A stretch of 64,000 bases of DNA from Nocardia pseudovaccinii NBRC 100343 (GCF_001613225.1 NZ_BDBY01000110.1:1-64000); one strand, 5' to 3'. Counted from the first letter of the stretch, positions 1 through 9,600 are shown. Translations and numbers: made by a program. The notes: a model not told the origin generated them from the letters alone.

Positions 1-174
1 CGGTCGGTAGATCTCGGCCGTGGATCGCCAAACCCACCGCTCGACCTCGGGCCGTGCGCGCACCGCCTCGGCGAGCGAGGGCTCGCGCAGCACCCGTCCG
101 GCGGGCCGACCATCCTGCTCGAGCGGACACAGAGTCGCACCTCCGTCGCCCGTTTCCGCTACCGCCCATCTCAC
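1..174 (-). CDS. Truncated unknown gene at left window edge
   Basis: A minus-strand frame opens with GTG at 174 and stays open to the window edge, giving 58 residues with strongly G/C-biased third positions and a protein-like composition (LREPSLAEAVRARPEVERW is visible). A GGGAG run abuts the GTG, so the spacing is poor and the real start could lie elsewhere. The frame stays open upstream, toward the end of the amidotransferase gene. Only the N-terminus is present and I do not recognise the family. It lies downstream of the amidotransferase on the same strand, so the two may be cotranscribed. Confidence 0.4.
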   Translation of the reverse strand, partial: MRWAVAETGDGGATLCPLEQDGRPAGRVLREPSLAEAVRARPEVERWVWRSTAEIYRP

Positions 175-238
175 CTCCCGAGTCTTGCACTGGGGTAGGA
201 CATCTACCGCGGTAGCGGGTTCGGAACAGGCAGGTTGG

Positions 239-1105
239 TCACCGACCCGACTGTGCTGCCGCCGCACGGGTGTCGAGTTGTGCGAGCGAGAGTGGGTGGC
301 GCGGTGCGGAATCCAGGACGGTGGTCGATCGGACGCGTAGCTGGTCGTCGACGTGGAGTAGTTCGCCGGGTGCGAGTGCTCGCCAGCGTGGGTCCTCGTC
401 GGTGCGTTCGCTGGCCACCACGACCGCGGGGAATTCGCGCAGGTGGCCGCTTCGGGTCCGGATTCCGGCTCGTCCGGCTTGGTCCAGGTGCCGGTCGCCC
501 TGCGGGCCGCCCGGTTCGCGTTCGAGGACGAACAGGCCGTGTGTATCGGGGTATCGGAGTGCCCACAGGTCTGTTGCCGTGGTGAGTACCAGGTTGAGGG
601 CGTAGACGGGCAGTCGGTCCGCGATCCACCTGACCGCGTCGGTGATACCGGCGGTGACGTCGCCGTCGTGCTGATCGGTGCGCTTGGTGATCAGGGCGAA
701 GAATCGTTCGGAATCGGTGTCGCCGTGTACCAGGTCCAGGTAGTCGCCGAGTTCGGAGTCCAGTTCGTCGAGGCCGTGCAGCACACCGTTGTGGGCGAAC
801 AGGCGGCCCCGTTGTTCGAACGGGTGGGTGTTGATGGGTTGCAAGCCACCCGTGGTGGCGTAGCGGATGTGCGCGACGAACGTCATCGATTCTCGTTCGC
901 GCGCCTCCCGAGCGAACTGGACGTCCTGGTACGCGGCGATCGGTTGTTTCTCCACCAGCGGGGCCTCGTCGGCGGTGAAGGTGCCGAGGCCGACGCCGTC
1001 GGGTTCACGTCTGCTCTGTATCGACAGACTGTCCGGCGCATCCAGCAACCAGAACGTGGCCCGCACACGCCGCGGCGCGGCCGACAAACCGAACAAGCGA
1101 CACAT
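239..1105 (-). CDS. Class II glutamine amidotransferase
   Basis: The 288-residue protein begins MCRLFG, so after Met removal Cys2 becomes the N-terminal nucleophile typical of class II (Ntn) glutamine amidotransferases. Supporting motifs are HIRYATTGG (79-87), NTHPF (92-96) and AHNG (104-107), which form the glutamine-binding pocket. There is no synthetase domain, so it is a stand-alone GATase_4 protein like YafJ or EgtC. The expected activity is glutamine hydrolysis, or amide hydrolysis as in EgtC, which cleaves a gamma-glutamyl amide in ergothioneine synthesis. No egtA, egtB or egtD is visible nearby, so an EgtC assignment is not supported. The family call is firm; the substrate is unknown. 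Confidence 0.92.
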   Translation of the reverse strand: MCRLFGLSAAPRRVRATFWLLDAPDSLSIQSRREPDGVGLGTFTADEAPLVEKQPIAAYQDVQFAREARERESMTFVAHIRYATTGGLQPINTHPFEQRGRLFAHNGVLHGLDELDSELGDYLDLVHGDTDSERFFALITKRTDQHDGDVTAGITDAVRWIADRLPVYALNLVLTTATDLWALRYPDTHGLFVLEREPGGPQGDRHLDQAGRAGIRTRSGHLREFPAVVVASERTDEDPRWRALAPGELLHVDDQLRVRSTTVLDSAPRHPLSLAQLDTRAAAAQSGR

Positions 1106-1373
1106 GGGACTCCTGCCTGGGCGTTGTCCGCGTGTGATGACTGTCCTGCGATCGTAGTCCCGGATCAGCCGATCTTTGCGTTCCGGTCCGAAATCCCCGG
1201 GTCCGGTCCGGATTTCCTGTCCGGCCAGCGGACCAGGCAGTTCAGGGTGCTGGCCGATGCGGCTTCTCGATCGAGAAGGAACGCGCTCATATCGTGATCA
1301 CGACGCATCAGCGGGGGCGGGATGTCGGTAACCCCATGTGCGCAAGTGATTTCGATTCTCAGGGGGACTGGTT

Positions 1374-1547
1374 ATGTGGGAGTGGAGCAAACATGTCGCA
1401 GAACACGCCGCCGCGGCGTGGACCCGTCGACAAGAGGAGTACCGACCGACGATTTGCGACCCGGAACCTGCACCAGACCGCACGAACAACGGCTGCGCCG
1501 CAGCTGAGGACGACGGTGGGGAACATCCGGCAGACAGTGCCGAGTAG
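1374..1547 (+). CDS. Small hypothetical protein, 57 aa
   Basis: An ATG at 1374 has AGGGGG at 1361-1366, seven bases upstream, which is a good ribosome binding site. The frame runs 57 codons to TAG at 1545 with GC-rich third positions. The peptide starts MWEWSKHVAEHAAAAWTRR and ends in an acidic, proline-rich tail. It has no signal peptide or membrane segment. I do not recognise it. It is convergent with the NmrA-like gene, and a strong hairpin sits between their stop codons. That arrangement supports transcription from this strand too. Confidence 0.5.
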   Translation: MWEWSKHVAEHAAAAWTRRQEEYRPTICDPEPAPDRTNNGCAAAEDDGGEHPADSAE

Positions 1548-1583
1548 GCGTCAACGTTCGACCGGAACCACCGTTGTCCCTGT

Positions 1584-1619
1584 GGGTTCGGCGTCGCAGA
1601 CGGTGTCGACGCCGAACCC
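1584..1619. terminator. Perfect 13-bp stem, bidirectional terminator
   Basis: GGGTTCGGCGTCG at 1584-1596 is exactly complementary to 1607-1619, with a 10-base loop. It lies between two convergent stop codons (1547 on plus, 1627 on minus). No T-tract follows on either side, which is common for actinobacterial terminators. Confidence 0.7.
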
Positions 1620-1626
1620 GGTCGGT

Positions 1627-2322
1627 TCAGCTCTTGGCGAGTGCTTCGCGGCGAATCCACTCGAGCAGGGTGGGGTTGTCGGCCGTGGTGATGACGCCGA
1701 TGGTGGTGCGGACGTAGCGGTGGTCGTCCAGTAGGGCGAGCATGCTCGCGGCCAGGTCCGCGCGGGCGGTGAATCTGCCGTCGGCGTGGCCCTGGACGAC
1801 GGTGTAGTCGGTGACCGACGGCAGGTGGTAGAGCCCGCTCGGGCGCACGATCGTCCAGTCCAGATCGGTGGATTGGATGAGGGATTCCATTCGCCGCATG
1901 TCGTCGTACAGGGTCTTACCCGCCACCCGCGTCACATATGGCAGTAGTAGGCGGTTGAACAGGAATCCGCCGTCGGAGTACGGGTGCGGATCGACTCCGC
2001 TCGAGCTGACCACGGCGAGCCGACGCACCCGATGCCGTTCCATCGCGGCGACAATATTGGCCACACCACGCGAATAGGTGCTGATCGGTTCCTTCCCCGC
2101 GGGCACCCCGAGCGTCGATAGCACCGCATCCCGCTCTGCCACGGCGGTGTCGACGGCCGCCGGATCGAGCACGTCGGCACCGACTACCTCGAGCCGATCA
2201 TGTTGCAGTGGAAACGAATCCGGCTGCCGGGTGACCGCGGCGACCTCATGTCCGGCGGCGAGTGCCTGGCCGGTGAGCAGGCGGCCGGTGGGACCGTTTG
2301 CTCCGAAGACTGTGATACGCAT
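1627..2322 (-). CDS. NAD(P)-binding NmrA/SDR-like epimerase-reductase
   Basis: This 231-residue protein opens with a Rossmann motif, GANGPTG (residues 8-14), then has an atypical-SDR layout with VVSSSGVD in the middle. NmrA-like members bind NAD(P)H and act as reductases or redox sensors. The catalytic Tyr-x3-Lys is not obvious, so enzymatic activity is uncertain. It is the last of three genes in a minus-strand operon (12-base gap to the FMN reductase) headed by an ECF41-type promoter. It would be the 'epimerase-like' member of the COE gene set that accompanies ECF41 sigma factors. Transcription should end at the hairpin 1584-1619. Confidence 0.85.
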   Translation of the reverse strand: MRITVFGANGPTGRLLTGQALAAGHEVAAVTRQPDSFPLQHDRLEVVGADVLDPAAVDTAVAERDAVLSTLGVPAGKEPISTYSRGVANIVAAMERHRVRRLAVVSSSGVDPHPYSDGGFLFNRLLLPYVTRVAGKTLYDDMRRMESLIQSTDLDWTIVRPSGLYHLPSVTDYTVVQGHADGRFTARADLAASMLALLDDHRYVRTTIGVITTADNPTLLEWIRREALAKS

Positions 2323-2334
2323 GAAGATTCGCCT

Positions 2335-2907
2335 CTACGACACCAGAGCCGTGCGCAGCGGGGCCAGCGCCAGCGCCCACGCCAGCAACTCGTCGACCAG
2401 CCCGTGTACCGCCGCGACGTGCAGCTCACGCGGCTGGAAGTCGGTGAAATTCACGAAGTCCTCGCGCAGCGTCAGCGCCACCTGCGGCCCGATATCGGCC
2501 ATCCGCAGCACACCTGCCTGCGCGCGCAGCTTCTGCACCGCCATCACCGCGCCGTAGATGCCGTAACCGACGTAGGCGACCGGCTTGCCGCCCCATTCCC
2601 TGTGCAGGAAGTTTATGGCGTTGGTCAGGGAGGCGGGCGGGGCGGAGTTGTACTCGGGCGTGACGAAGATGAAGGCATCACAGGAGTCGATGCACTCGGA
2701 CCATCGCCGGGTGTGCGGCTGTCGGCCCGGCGCGCGGCCCGCCGGGACGGGCTCGTCGAGCAATGGCAGCTGGTAGTCCTGCAGGTCCACGAGCTCGAAA
2801 TCCGCGCTGTCGCTTGCATATTCGACTGCCTGCTGCTGGACCCATCGGGCCACGCGGTCGCCGATGCGGCCGGGACGGGTGCTGCCGATGATGACGCCGA
2901 TCTTCAT
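2335..2907 (-). CDS. NADPH-dependent FMN reductase
   Basis: The 190-residue flavodoxin-fold protein has the phosphate-binding GSTRPGR (8-14) and the TPEYN motif that stacks on the flavin. Both are hallmarks of the NADPH-dependent FMN/azo/chromate reductase family. The expected reaction is reduction of FMN or small electrophiles (quinones, azo compounds) by NAD(P)H in the cytosol. The start has an AGGAGA site upstream. It is the middle gene of the three-gene redox operon, 18 bases after the FAD oxidoreductase, so it is predicted to be part of the sigma-factor regulon. Confidence 0.9.
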   Translation of the reverse strand: MKIGVIIGSTRPGRIGDRVARWVQQQAVEYASDSADFELVDLQDYQLPLLDEPVPAGRAPGRQPHTRRWSECIDSCDAFIFVTPEYNSAPPASLTNAINFLHREWGGKPVAYVGYGIYGAVMAVQKLRAQAGVLRMADIGPQVALTLREDFVNFTDFQPRELHVAAVHGLVDELLAWALALAPLRTALVS

Positions 2908-2925
2908 ATTCGATTCTCCTGCTGA

Positions 2926-3996
2926 TCAGAAACTGGAAACGCCCGCGCGGGCGGACGAGAACGCGCTGTGGGTGGTCATTTCCTTGAGCGCGACCGCGGT
3001 GCGTCCGGCGACGTAGGCGCGCCGGACTGTGTCGTCGGTGTGGGTGAACTGGGCTACCGCGTCCTTCCTGCCCAGCGAGAGGCCGCGGCTGACGTACGGG
3101 AAGGAGTGTGGTCTGGGCTTGCGGCCCGCGAGCAGGCGAGCGAAGTTGTCGGCGGCGTGAATGGCCTGCGGTAGGGCGGTGTAGCAGGCGAAACGTGCTC
3201 CGGGCACGGCAGCGCAGTCACCGACGGCGAAGATCCGCTGGTCGCTGACGCTGCGCAGGAACTCGTCGACGACCGCACGCCCGCGAACGTCGACCTCGAG
3301 ACCGCTGCGCGCCGCGAGGTCGGGTACGCCCGACACGATCGCCCACAGGGTCAGGTCCGAAGCCATCTCCCGACCCGACCGCAGCCGCACGACATCCGCC
3401 GCGCCCGAACCGACTTCGGCCACCTCGTCATCGATGATCTCGACGGTCAGTCGCTCCAGCCCGGCACGTACCCGCCGATGGGCCCCACTCGAAAGGCCGC
3501 CGCCCACCGAGGTACCGATCAGCCGCACGCGCAGATCGGATCTGGCCTCGGCGATTTCGGCCGCGGTCTCGATGCCGGTCGGACCACCCCCGATGACGGT
3601 GACATGGTCACCCGCGGTGAGCGCCGCCAGCGCCGCGCGAGCTTGCTGCGCGCCTTCCCATGTGCCCACCGGCACGGTTCCGGGGATGGGCGACGCCGTG
3701 CTGCCCACGGCCAGGAAGGCGTAATCGAAATCGATCCGCTCGCCGTCGGCGAGGGCGACGGTGCCTTCGCCGATCTTGTCGACGGTGCCTACCCGTGCCG
3801 TGATCCCTTTCCGTAGTACCTCCGCGAGAGGTGTTGCCGCCGAGTATGTTCCCGCGATCTGCTGGTGCAGCCGGACCCGCTCCACGAAGTCCGGGCGCGG
3901 GTTGATCACCGTGACCTCGGCATCCTTGACCTTCCTGGCCACCCGGTTCGCCACGAGCGTGCCCGAATAGCCGCTGCCGACTACTACGACCTGCAT
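2926..3996 (-). CDS. FAD-dependent pyridine-nucleotide oxidoreductase (NDH-2-like)
   Basis: I choose ATG 3996 (MQVVVVGSGYSG) because AGGAGG lies six bases upstream; an in-frame extension upstream would run through the promoter. The 356-residue protein has an N-terminal FAD site (GSGYSG), an internal NAD(P)H site (GGGPTG) and the C-terminal IFAVGDCA motif that contacts FAD. This is the two-dinucleotide-domain layout of the NDH-2/AIF-like family. No redox CxxxxC pair is present, so it is not a disulfide reductase. It is the first gene of the redox operon and is divergent from the sigma factor, with an ECF41-type promoter at 4032-4058. Confidence 0.88.
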   Translation of the reverse strand: MQVVVVGSGYSGTLVANRVARKVKDAEVTVINPRPDFVERVRLHQQIAGTYSAATPLAEVLRKGITARVGTVDKIGEGTVALADGERIDFDYAFLAVGSTASPIPGTVPVGTWEGAQQARAALAALTAGDHVTVIGGGPTGIETAAEIAEARSDLRVRLIGTSVGGGLSSGAHRRVRAGLERLTVEIIDDEVAEVGSGAADVVRLRSGREMASDLTLWAIVSGVPDLAARSGLEVDVRGRAVVDEFLRSVSDQRIFAVGDCAAVPGARFACYTALPQAIHAADNFARLLAGRKPRPHSFPYVSRGLSLGRKDAVAQFTHTDDTVRRAYVAGRTAVALKEMTTHSAFSSARAGVSSF

Positions 3997-4031
3997 GTCA
4001 GCCTCCTGTCTTGGTAACTGGACGAACACAA

Positions 4032-4058
4032 GACGCTCGTGACCACGGTCCTGTGACA
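4032..4058 (-). promoter_or_regulatory. ECF41-type promoter for the redox operon
   Basis: Read on the minus strand, TGTCACA (4058-4052) is followed by exactly 16 bases and CGTC (4035-4032). This is the -35/-10 pattern known for ECF41 sigma factors. Transcription would start near 4025, leaving a short leader with the AGGAGG site before ATG 3996. Confidence 0.8.
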
Positions 4059-4093
4059 TCCGCGCTCGAGTGACGTGCGTCACTGACGGTGGG

Positions 4094-4120
4094 TGTCACA
4101 AAGTGGGCAGGACCGGCGTC
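4094..4120 (+). promoter_or_regulatory. ECF41-type autoregulatory promoter of the sigma gene
   Basis: TGTCACA at 4094-4100, a 16-base spacer and CGTC at 4117-4120 repeat the same pattern in the opposite direction. The expected transcript start, about 4126-4129, coincides with ATG 4129, so the sigma mRNA may be leaderless. Confidence 0.8.
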
Positions 4121-4128
4121 TCGTGTGT

Positions 4129-5052
4129 ATGGCACAGTCGAGAGCAATGAGTGACGTGAGCGAAGCCGAGCGCCTGGACCCGGCCACCGAAGCCTTCCTC
4201 GCGCACCGCAAGCTCCTGTTCACCGTCGCCTACGAAATGCTCGGTTCGGCCGCCGACGCCGAAGACGTCCTGCAGGAAACCTGGCTGCGGTGGGCCGATG
4301 TCGATCTGACCACGGTGCAGGACCAGCGCGCCTACCTGGTCCGGATCACCACCCGCAAGGCACTCGACCGGCTGCGCACCCTCGACCGGCGCAAAGAGTC
4401 CTACGTCGGCCCATGGCTGCCCGAGCCGTTGCTCACCGCTCCCGACGTGGCCGACGATGTCGAACTGGCCGACAGTGTCTCGATGGCGATGCTGCTCGTG
4501 CTCGAGACGCTGGCCCCGACCGAGCGCGCGGTGTTCGTACTGCGCGAGGTATTCGACCTGGCCTACGACGAAATCGCCGAAGCCGTCGACAAAACCCCCG
4601 CCGCGGTCCGCCAGATCGCCCACCGCGCACGAGCACACGTCGCCGCGCGCCGACCCCGCGGAGTCATCTCCTCGGACCAGACCCGTGACGCGCTCGCCGC
4701 CTTTCAACGCGCGGTGGAAACCGGCGATCTACAGCGCCTGCTCGAAATCCTCGCGCCCGATGTCGTCGCCCTCAACGACGGCGGCGGAATCAAACAGGCT
4801 CTCCCGCGCCCTGTCGTCGGGGCTGAGCGAGTGGCTCGGCTGTTCGCCGCCTACTGGAACACAATCGGCGCCGCGGCGACACTGCAGCCGACACAGGTCA
4901 ACGGCTACCCGGCGCTGATCATCCGGCTCGACGGCGAACTCGACACCGTCACCGCGGTGCGCATCGACAATGGCCTCATCAGCGGCATCTACTCCGTGCG
5001 CAATCCGCAGAAGCTGTCGCATATGCAACGTGAAACCTCGCTGCATCGCTGA
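4129..5052 (+). CDS. ECF41/SigJ-type RNA polymerase sigma factor
   Basis: The protein has region 2 (FTVAYEMLGSAADAEDVLQE) and region 4 (FVLREVFDLAYDEIAEAVDK), as in ECF sigma factors. These are followed by a SnoaL-like C-terminal extension carrying DGGG and NPQKL, matching the signature DGGG/NPDKL motifs of the ECF41 group. In that group the extension replaces a separate anti-sigma factor. It directs transcription of its own gene and the adjacent redox operon, as the paired promoters show. ATG 4129 fits a leaderless transcript; ATG 4147 (MSDVSEAE) is an alternative but has only a weak site. A longer frame would overlap the promoter. Confidence 0.93.
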   Translation: MAQSRAMSDVSEAERLDPATEAFLAHRKLLFTVAYEMLGSAADAEDVLQETWLRWADVDLTTVQDQRAYLVRITTRKALDRLRTLDRRKESYVGPWLPEPLLTAPDVADDVELADSVSMAMLLVLETLAPTERAVFVLREVFDLAYDEIAEAVDKTPAAVRQIAHRARAHVAARRPRGVISSDQTRDALAAFQRAVETGDLQRLLEILAPDVVALNDGGGIKQALPRPVVGAERVARLFAAYWNTIGAAATLQPTQVNGYPALIIRLDGELDTVTAVRIDNGLISGIYSVRNPQKLSHMQRETSLHR

Positions 5053-5108
5053 GTCCGGAGCACTTCACCGCCGAAGCCGAAACTGTCGCTGATCGATTGT
5101 GCGCCAGG

Positions 5109-5128
5109 GGCATCGAGGTGCTGATGCC
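5109..5128. terminator. Weak hairpin between convergent genes
   Basis: GGCATC (5109-5114) pairs with GATGCC (5123-5128) around an eight-base loop. It sits between the sigma gene stop and the convergent gene's stop. Six pairs and no T-tract make this only a candidate. Confidence 0.3.
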
Positions 5129-5757
5129 TACGCGAAGATCGCCGGATCGGCGAAGAGGGGATCGCGGGCGATTTCGCTGAAGTAGGACTCGCTGAGATTC
5201 TCGGAGGACTCCTCAGCCTCGGCCAGGCGGCCGATGAGGTCGAAGAAACGGGCTTCGGCCGGGCGCAGGTCGGCGACTACGCTGGTGAGATCGATCTCCG
5301 CGATGAATCGTGACTCTTTCGCACCGACCGCGAGTACCGCCAGCCAGCCGGGCCACTCGGCATCACACAAAGAACCGCTGGTCTCCGCCCAGAACAGCAC
5401 GGTGCTCGGCTCGGATGAGAACCGCCCGGCCGCGGCGAACATGAGCAAAGCGGTGTACACGTTCGAATCGATGAACCCGAAGTGCATCAGATAGGCCTCG
5501 AGCGCGCCATCGCGGTGCAGGACAACGTAAGTCGAGGCGTGGCCGCCCCCTTCGAGCGTGTCTGCGAAGAATTCGCGTGGTGTCCGGCCCACGTCGGCGT
5601 ACTGCCAGTCCGCCTGCTTGCCGTCCCAGAACCAGCCGTGGTACATCGCCTCCGGATTGGCGATCGCGCTCGGGTCGGGTGCCGGTGTGTCCAACCAGCG
5701 CTCGAAATCCGCTCGTGTCATACGAATTCGGGTGGCCAGCAGGAAACTGTCCGACAC
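5128..5757 (-). CDS. Conserved-looking protein of unknown function, 209 aa
   Basis: I place the start at GTG 5757 because GAGGAG lies six bases upstream; a longer frame to 5874 is possible but has no site. The 209-residue soluble protein is rich in Trp and acidic residues (HGWFWDGKQADWQYADVG in the first third) and ends with an acidic helix. No signal peptide, membrane helix or catalytic motif is evident. I do not recognise the family. The fold may be alpha/beta, given the regular hydrophobic spacing. It is convergent with the sigma gene and follows the SRPBCC remnant on the same strand. Confidence 0.7.
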   Translation of the reverse strand: MSDSFLLATRIRMTRADFERWLDTPAPDPSAIANPEAMYHGWFWDGKQADWQYADVGRTPREFFADTLEGGGHASTYVVLHRDGALEAYLMHFGFIDSNVYTALLMFAAAGRFSSEPSTVLFWAETSGSLCDAEWPGWLAVLAVGAKESRFIAEIDLTSVVADLRPAEARFFDLIGRLAEAEESSENLSESYFSEIARDPLFADPAIFA

Positions 5758-5870
5758 AATGGGCTCCTCGTCGATACGACAACCGCCGGGCGGTGATCCG
5801 GTTCGCAGTGCGACTACAAGATCACGTTCGGGCGGTGCGGTCCAGCCTCCGGTCGACGACTCTCCCGGCG

Positions 5871-6206
5871 TCAAGGCAGTCGGTTCGGTGCCGATGCTTC
5901 GATTGCCTGTTGCATTTCCTTGATGCCGTACTCGGTGCGGATTCGGATTTCCGGGGCGATGGTGTCGGGCAGGACGTCGGTTATCCAGATCAGGCGGCCG
6001 CGCTCACCTTCGCTTCGGACCTCGAAGGACGCGTGGTGGTAGTCCAACGGCGGCCTGGCGCCTTCTACGACGGAGTAGGCCATTCGGCGGGTTTCGTCGT
6101 CGATGGAGACGATCAGTTCCCGGATTATGTGGCCGTCCGGAAATGTCGGCTCGCCGCGCTGGGGTTCACCCGAAATCGCGCGCCAGGACGGCTCGGGCGC
6201 GAGCAT
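5871..6206 (-). pseudogene. N-terminally truncated SRPBCC (polyketide-cyclase-like) gene
   Basis: From about codon 10 the frame matches the second half of a small SRPBCC/START-fold protein (RELIVSIDDETRRMAYSVVEG, then HHASFEV and RLIWITDVLPD). The family's first 40-50 residues, including the usual 'APxxxVW' strand and helix, are absent. ATG 6206 has no ribosome binding site and lies inside the preceding small gene in another frame. I read it as the surviving 3' part of a broken gene. It could still be expressed as a partial domain by coupling to the upstream gene. Confidence 0.6.
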
Positions 6207-6405
6207 CGGCCAGAAGCAGGCCCGCTTCTCGGCGCAGTCTGCCGAGTTGGCGACGCTGCACGGCGTCGGGGGCTGTGTTCTCGAGTTCGTGGTCCAAGGA
6301 GCCGAGGGCGGATTGCAAGTCACCTACTGTCTCAACAGTCGTCCCGGTGCCGAGGTTTCGTGCTTCCTTGATGAGCTGGGCCAGTCGACCTTCCAGACTG
6401 AGCAT
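6166..6405 (-). CDS. Small helical hypothetical protein, 79 aa
   Basis: ATG 6405 is preceded by GGGAGG four bases upstream. The 79 residues look like two amphipathic helices (LEGRLAQLIKEARNLG at the start, RRQLGRLRREAGLLLADARA at the end), which may form a coiled coil. The family is not recognised. Its 3' end overlaps the SRPBCC remnant by 41 bases in a different frame. It may therefore itself be a fusion product of the event that cut the SRPBCC gene. It is divergent from the alpha-mannosidase. Confidence 0.5.
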   Translation of the reverse strand: MLSLEGRLAQLIKEARNLGTGTTVETVGDLQSALGSLDHELENTAPDAVQRRQLGRLRREAGLLLADARARAVLARDFG

Positions 6406-6614
6406 TTCGCCTCCCGAGCGCGCACAGCTGCATGTCCGTCGGCGTCGCCGAAGTCCGGTCCGCCGATTGAATAAACCGCATCTATTGAGCCGTTAAATAA
6501 CGGTACATCAAACGATGGAGTGATGAAAGGGGCTGGCATCACCCGGAATTCACTGTGTTGTCGGACAATGGGGCGGTTGGTGATCACTCCTCCGGTCCGA
6601 TGGGAGCCAGCGCT

Positions 6615-9600
6615 GTGCACGATGACCGTCGGTTGATCGAAGACCGCCTCGGGCGGGTCCTCACAGAGCGGATCGTTCCGGCGATCTATCCGGAGTCGGT
6701 GCCGCTGCGGGCATCGATCTGGGTTGCGCCGGACGAACCGGTGCCGGTTGCCGATGGCTTGGGCGCGCCTCGGACGCCCATCGAATCCGGTGCCAGGTGG
6801 GGCGCGCCATGGGGGACCAGCTGGTTCACGGTCGAGGGTACGGTGCCTGCCGAGTGGGCGGGCAAAACCGTCGAGGCGATCATCGATCTCGGATTCGACC
6901 GGAATATGACGGGCTTCCAGTGCGAGGGTCTGGTCTATCGGTCGGACGGGTCGCCGGTGAAGGGACTGCACCCGCGTAACCAGTGGGTGCGGGTGGCGTC
7001 CCCGGCGGTCGGTGGCGAGCATGTGCTGTTACATGTCGAGGCGGCTTCGAACCCGATCATCCCCTTCTTTCCGCCGAACGCTCTCGGTGACAAGCTCACC
7101 GCTGGTGACGAGCCGCAATATCGGCTGGGCCGAATGGATCTCGCGGTTTTCGATGACGAGGTCTGGCAGCTGGTGCAGGATCTGGAGGTCCTCGGCGAGT
7201 TGATGCACGAGATGCCCGAGGAGCCTGCCCGCCGCTACGACATCGTGCGTGCGATCGAGCGCGCACTCGACGCCGTCGATCTACAGGATGTGAACGCCAC
7301 CGCTGCGGCGGCGCGCGAATGCCTGATCGATGTGCTGGCCAAACCCGCGGTGCCGTCCGTGCACACGATTTCCGCGGTGGGGCACGCGCATATCGATACG
7401 GCGTGGCTGTGGCCGCTGCGCGAGACGGTGCGCAAGGTCGCGCGTACGACCTCGAATATGACCGCCCTCCTGGCCGACGAGCCCGAGTTCATCTTTGCGA
7501 TGTCCCAGGCCGCGCAGTTCGACTTCATCAAGCAGCATCGTCCCGAGGTCTACGAGCGGGTCGAGCAGGCGGTATCGGAGGGACGGTTCGTGCCCACCGG
7601 CGGGATGTGGGTCGAGGCGGATACGAATATGCCGGGTTCGGAAGCGATGGCGCGGCAGTTCGTGCACGGTAAGCGGTTCTTTCTGACGGAATTCGGTGTG
7701 GAGAACGAAGAGGCGTGGCTGCCCGACACCTTCGGGTTCGCCGCGGGGGTGCCGCAGATCATCAAGGCGGCCGGATCGAAATGGCTACTGACACAGAAGA
7801 TTTCGTGGAGCCAGATCAACCAGTTTCCGCACCATACCTTCTTGTGGGAGGGGATCGACGGAACCCGGATCTTCACCCACTTTCCGCCGGTCGATACCTA
7901 CAACTGTTCGATGCACGGTCGTGAGATCGCCCACGCCGCACGGAATTTCAAGGAGAAGGGCCGTGCGTCGATATCGCTCGCGCCGACCGGCTGGGGTGAC
8001 GGTGGCGGCGGCACGACACGGGAGATGATCGCGAAGGCCGCCAGGATGGCCGATCTCGAGGGTTCACCGAAAGTGGTGTGGGATTCCCCATCCGGTTTCT
8101 TCGCCAAGGCCGAGGCCGAGTACGAGAACCCGCCGGTGTGGGTGGGGGAGCTGTATCTGGAGTTGCACCGTGGCACATTGACGAGTCAGGCGAAGACCAA
8201 ACAGGGCAACCGTCGCAGCGAGCACCTGCTGCGGGAGGCCGAGCTGTGGGCTGCCACCGCGGCGGTGCGGAAGAACCTCGAGTACCCGTACGCGGCATTG
8301 GACCGAATCTGGAAGATGGTGCTGCTGAATCAGTTTCACGACATTCTGCCGGGCTCGTCGATCGCATGGGTGCACCGTGAGGCGGAGCAGACGTATGCGG
8401 CGGTGGCCGAGGAGTTGTCGGCGATTATCGAGCGGGCGCAATGGGTGCTCGGCGGTGAGCGGGTGGGACCGAATATGTTCAACCCGACGCCGCACACCTG
8501 GCGAGCGATTCCAGCCGGTGCGGCCGCTCCGGTGGATTCGGGTGATTCATGCTCGGTGGTCGAGCGTGCGGGTGGCGGGTTCGTCCTCGACAACGGTCTG
8601 TTGCGGGTAGAAGTGGACGCGCGCGGGCTCGTCGCATCGGTTTTCGACCTCGAGCACCAGCGCGAGACGCTGCCACCGGGTTCATTCGCGAGTCTCCTAC
8701 AACTACATCCGGATTTCCCGAACTCTTGGGACGCTTGGGATGTCGATCTCTTCTACCGAAACCGGGTCACTGACCTGACCGAGGCGGAATTCGTTGTGGC
8801 AGAGCCGGTTTCGAAAGACGAAGCGGCCGTGCGGATCGGCCGCTCATTCGGGTCTTCCAAGGTCGAGCAGACGCTGACACTGCGGCCGGGTGCGCGCGGT
8901 CTGGATATCGACACCACCGTCGACTGGCACGAGACCGAGAAAATCCTCAAACTTGCTTTCCCCCTGGACATCCACGCCGACCGCTATGCGTCCGAAACCC
9001 AATTCGGGCATGTCTTCCGACCTACCCACACCAACACCAGCTGGGAGTACGCGAAGTTCGAAGCCTGCAATCACCGCTTCGTCCACTTCGCCGAGCCCGG
9101 CTGGGGTGTGGCACTCGTCAACGACTCGACCTACGGCCACGACGTCACCCGTACTGTTCGAGCGGACGGCGGAACAACGACAACACTGCGGTTTTCACTA
9201 TTGCGGGCACCCCGGTTCCCCGATCCGGAGACCGACCACGGTTCCCACCACTTCCAGCACGCTCTGGTCCCCGGCGCTTCGATCGGAGATGCCGTGCGCG
9301 CGGGTTACCGCGTCAACCTCACCACCTCGCGCCCCGGTGTCGCCGAACCCGTTGCGCCACTGTTCATCATCGACAACGACGCCGTCGTGACCAGCGCCGT
9401 CAAACTCGCGGACGACGGCAGCGGCGATGTCGTGCTCCGCGTCTACGAGGCCCACGGCGGCCGAGCCTCGGCACTGGTAACCACGGGCTTCGACAACGCC
9501 GGATTCCAAACCTGCGACCTACTGGAACGCCCCCTGCCAGAAGACACCTCCACAACCGCGGAGGGCGCAGGAGTTCGCCTGCAGCTACGCCCTTTCCAAC

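Noticed and set aside
239-1105. egtC of an ergothioneine operon
   Set aside because: EgtC is a similar amidotransferase, but no egtA, egtB or egtD is present on either visible side.
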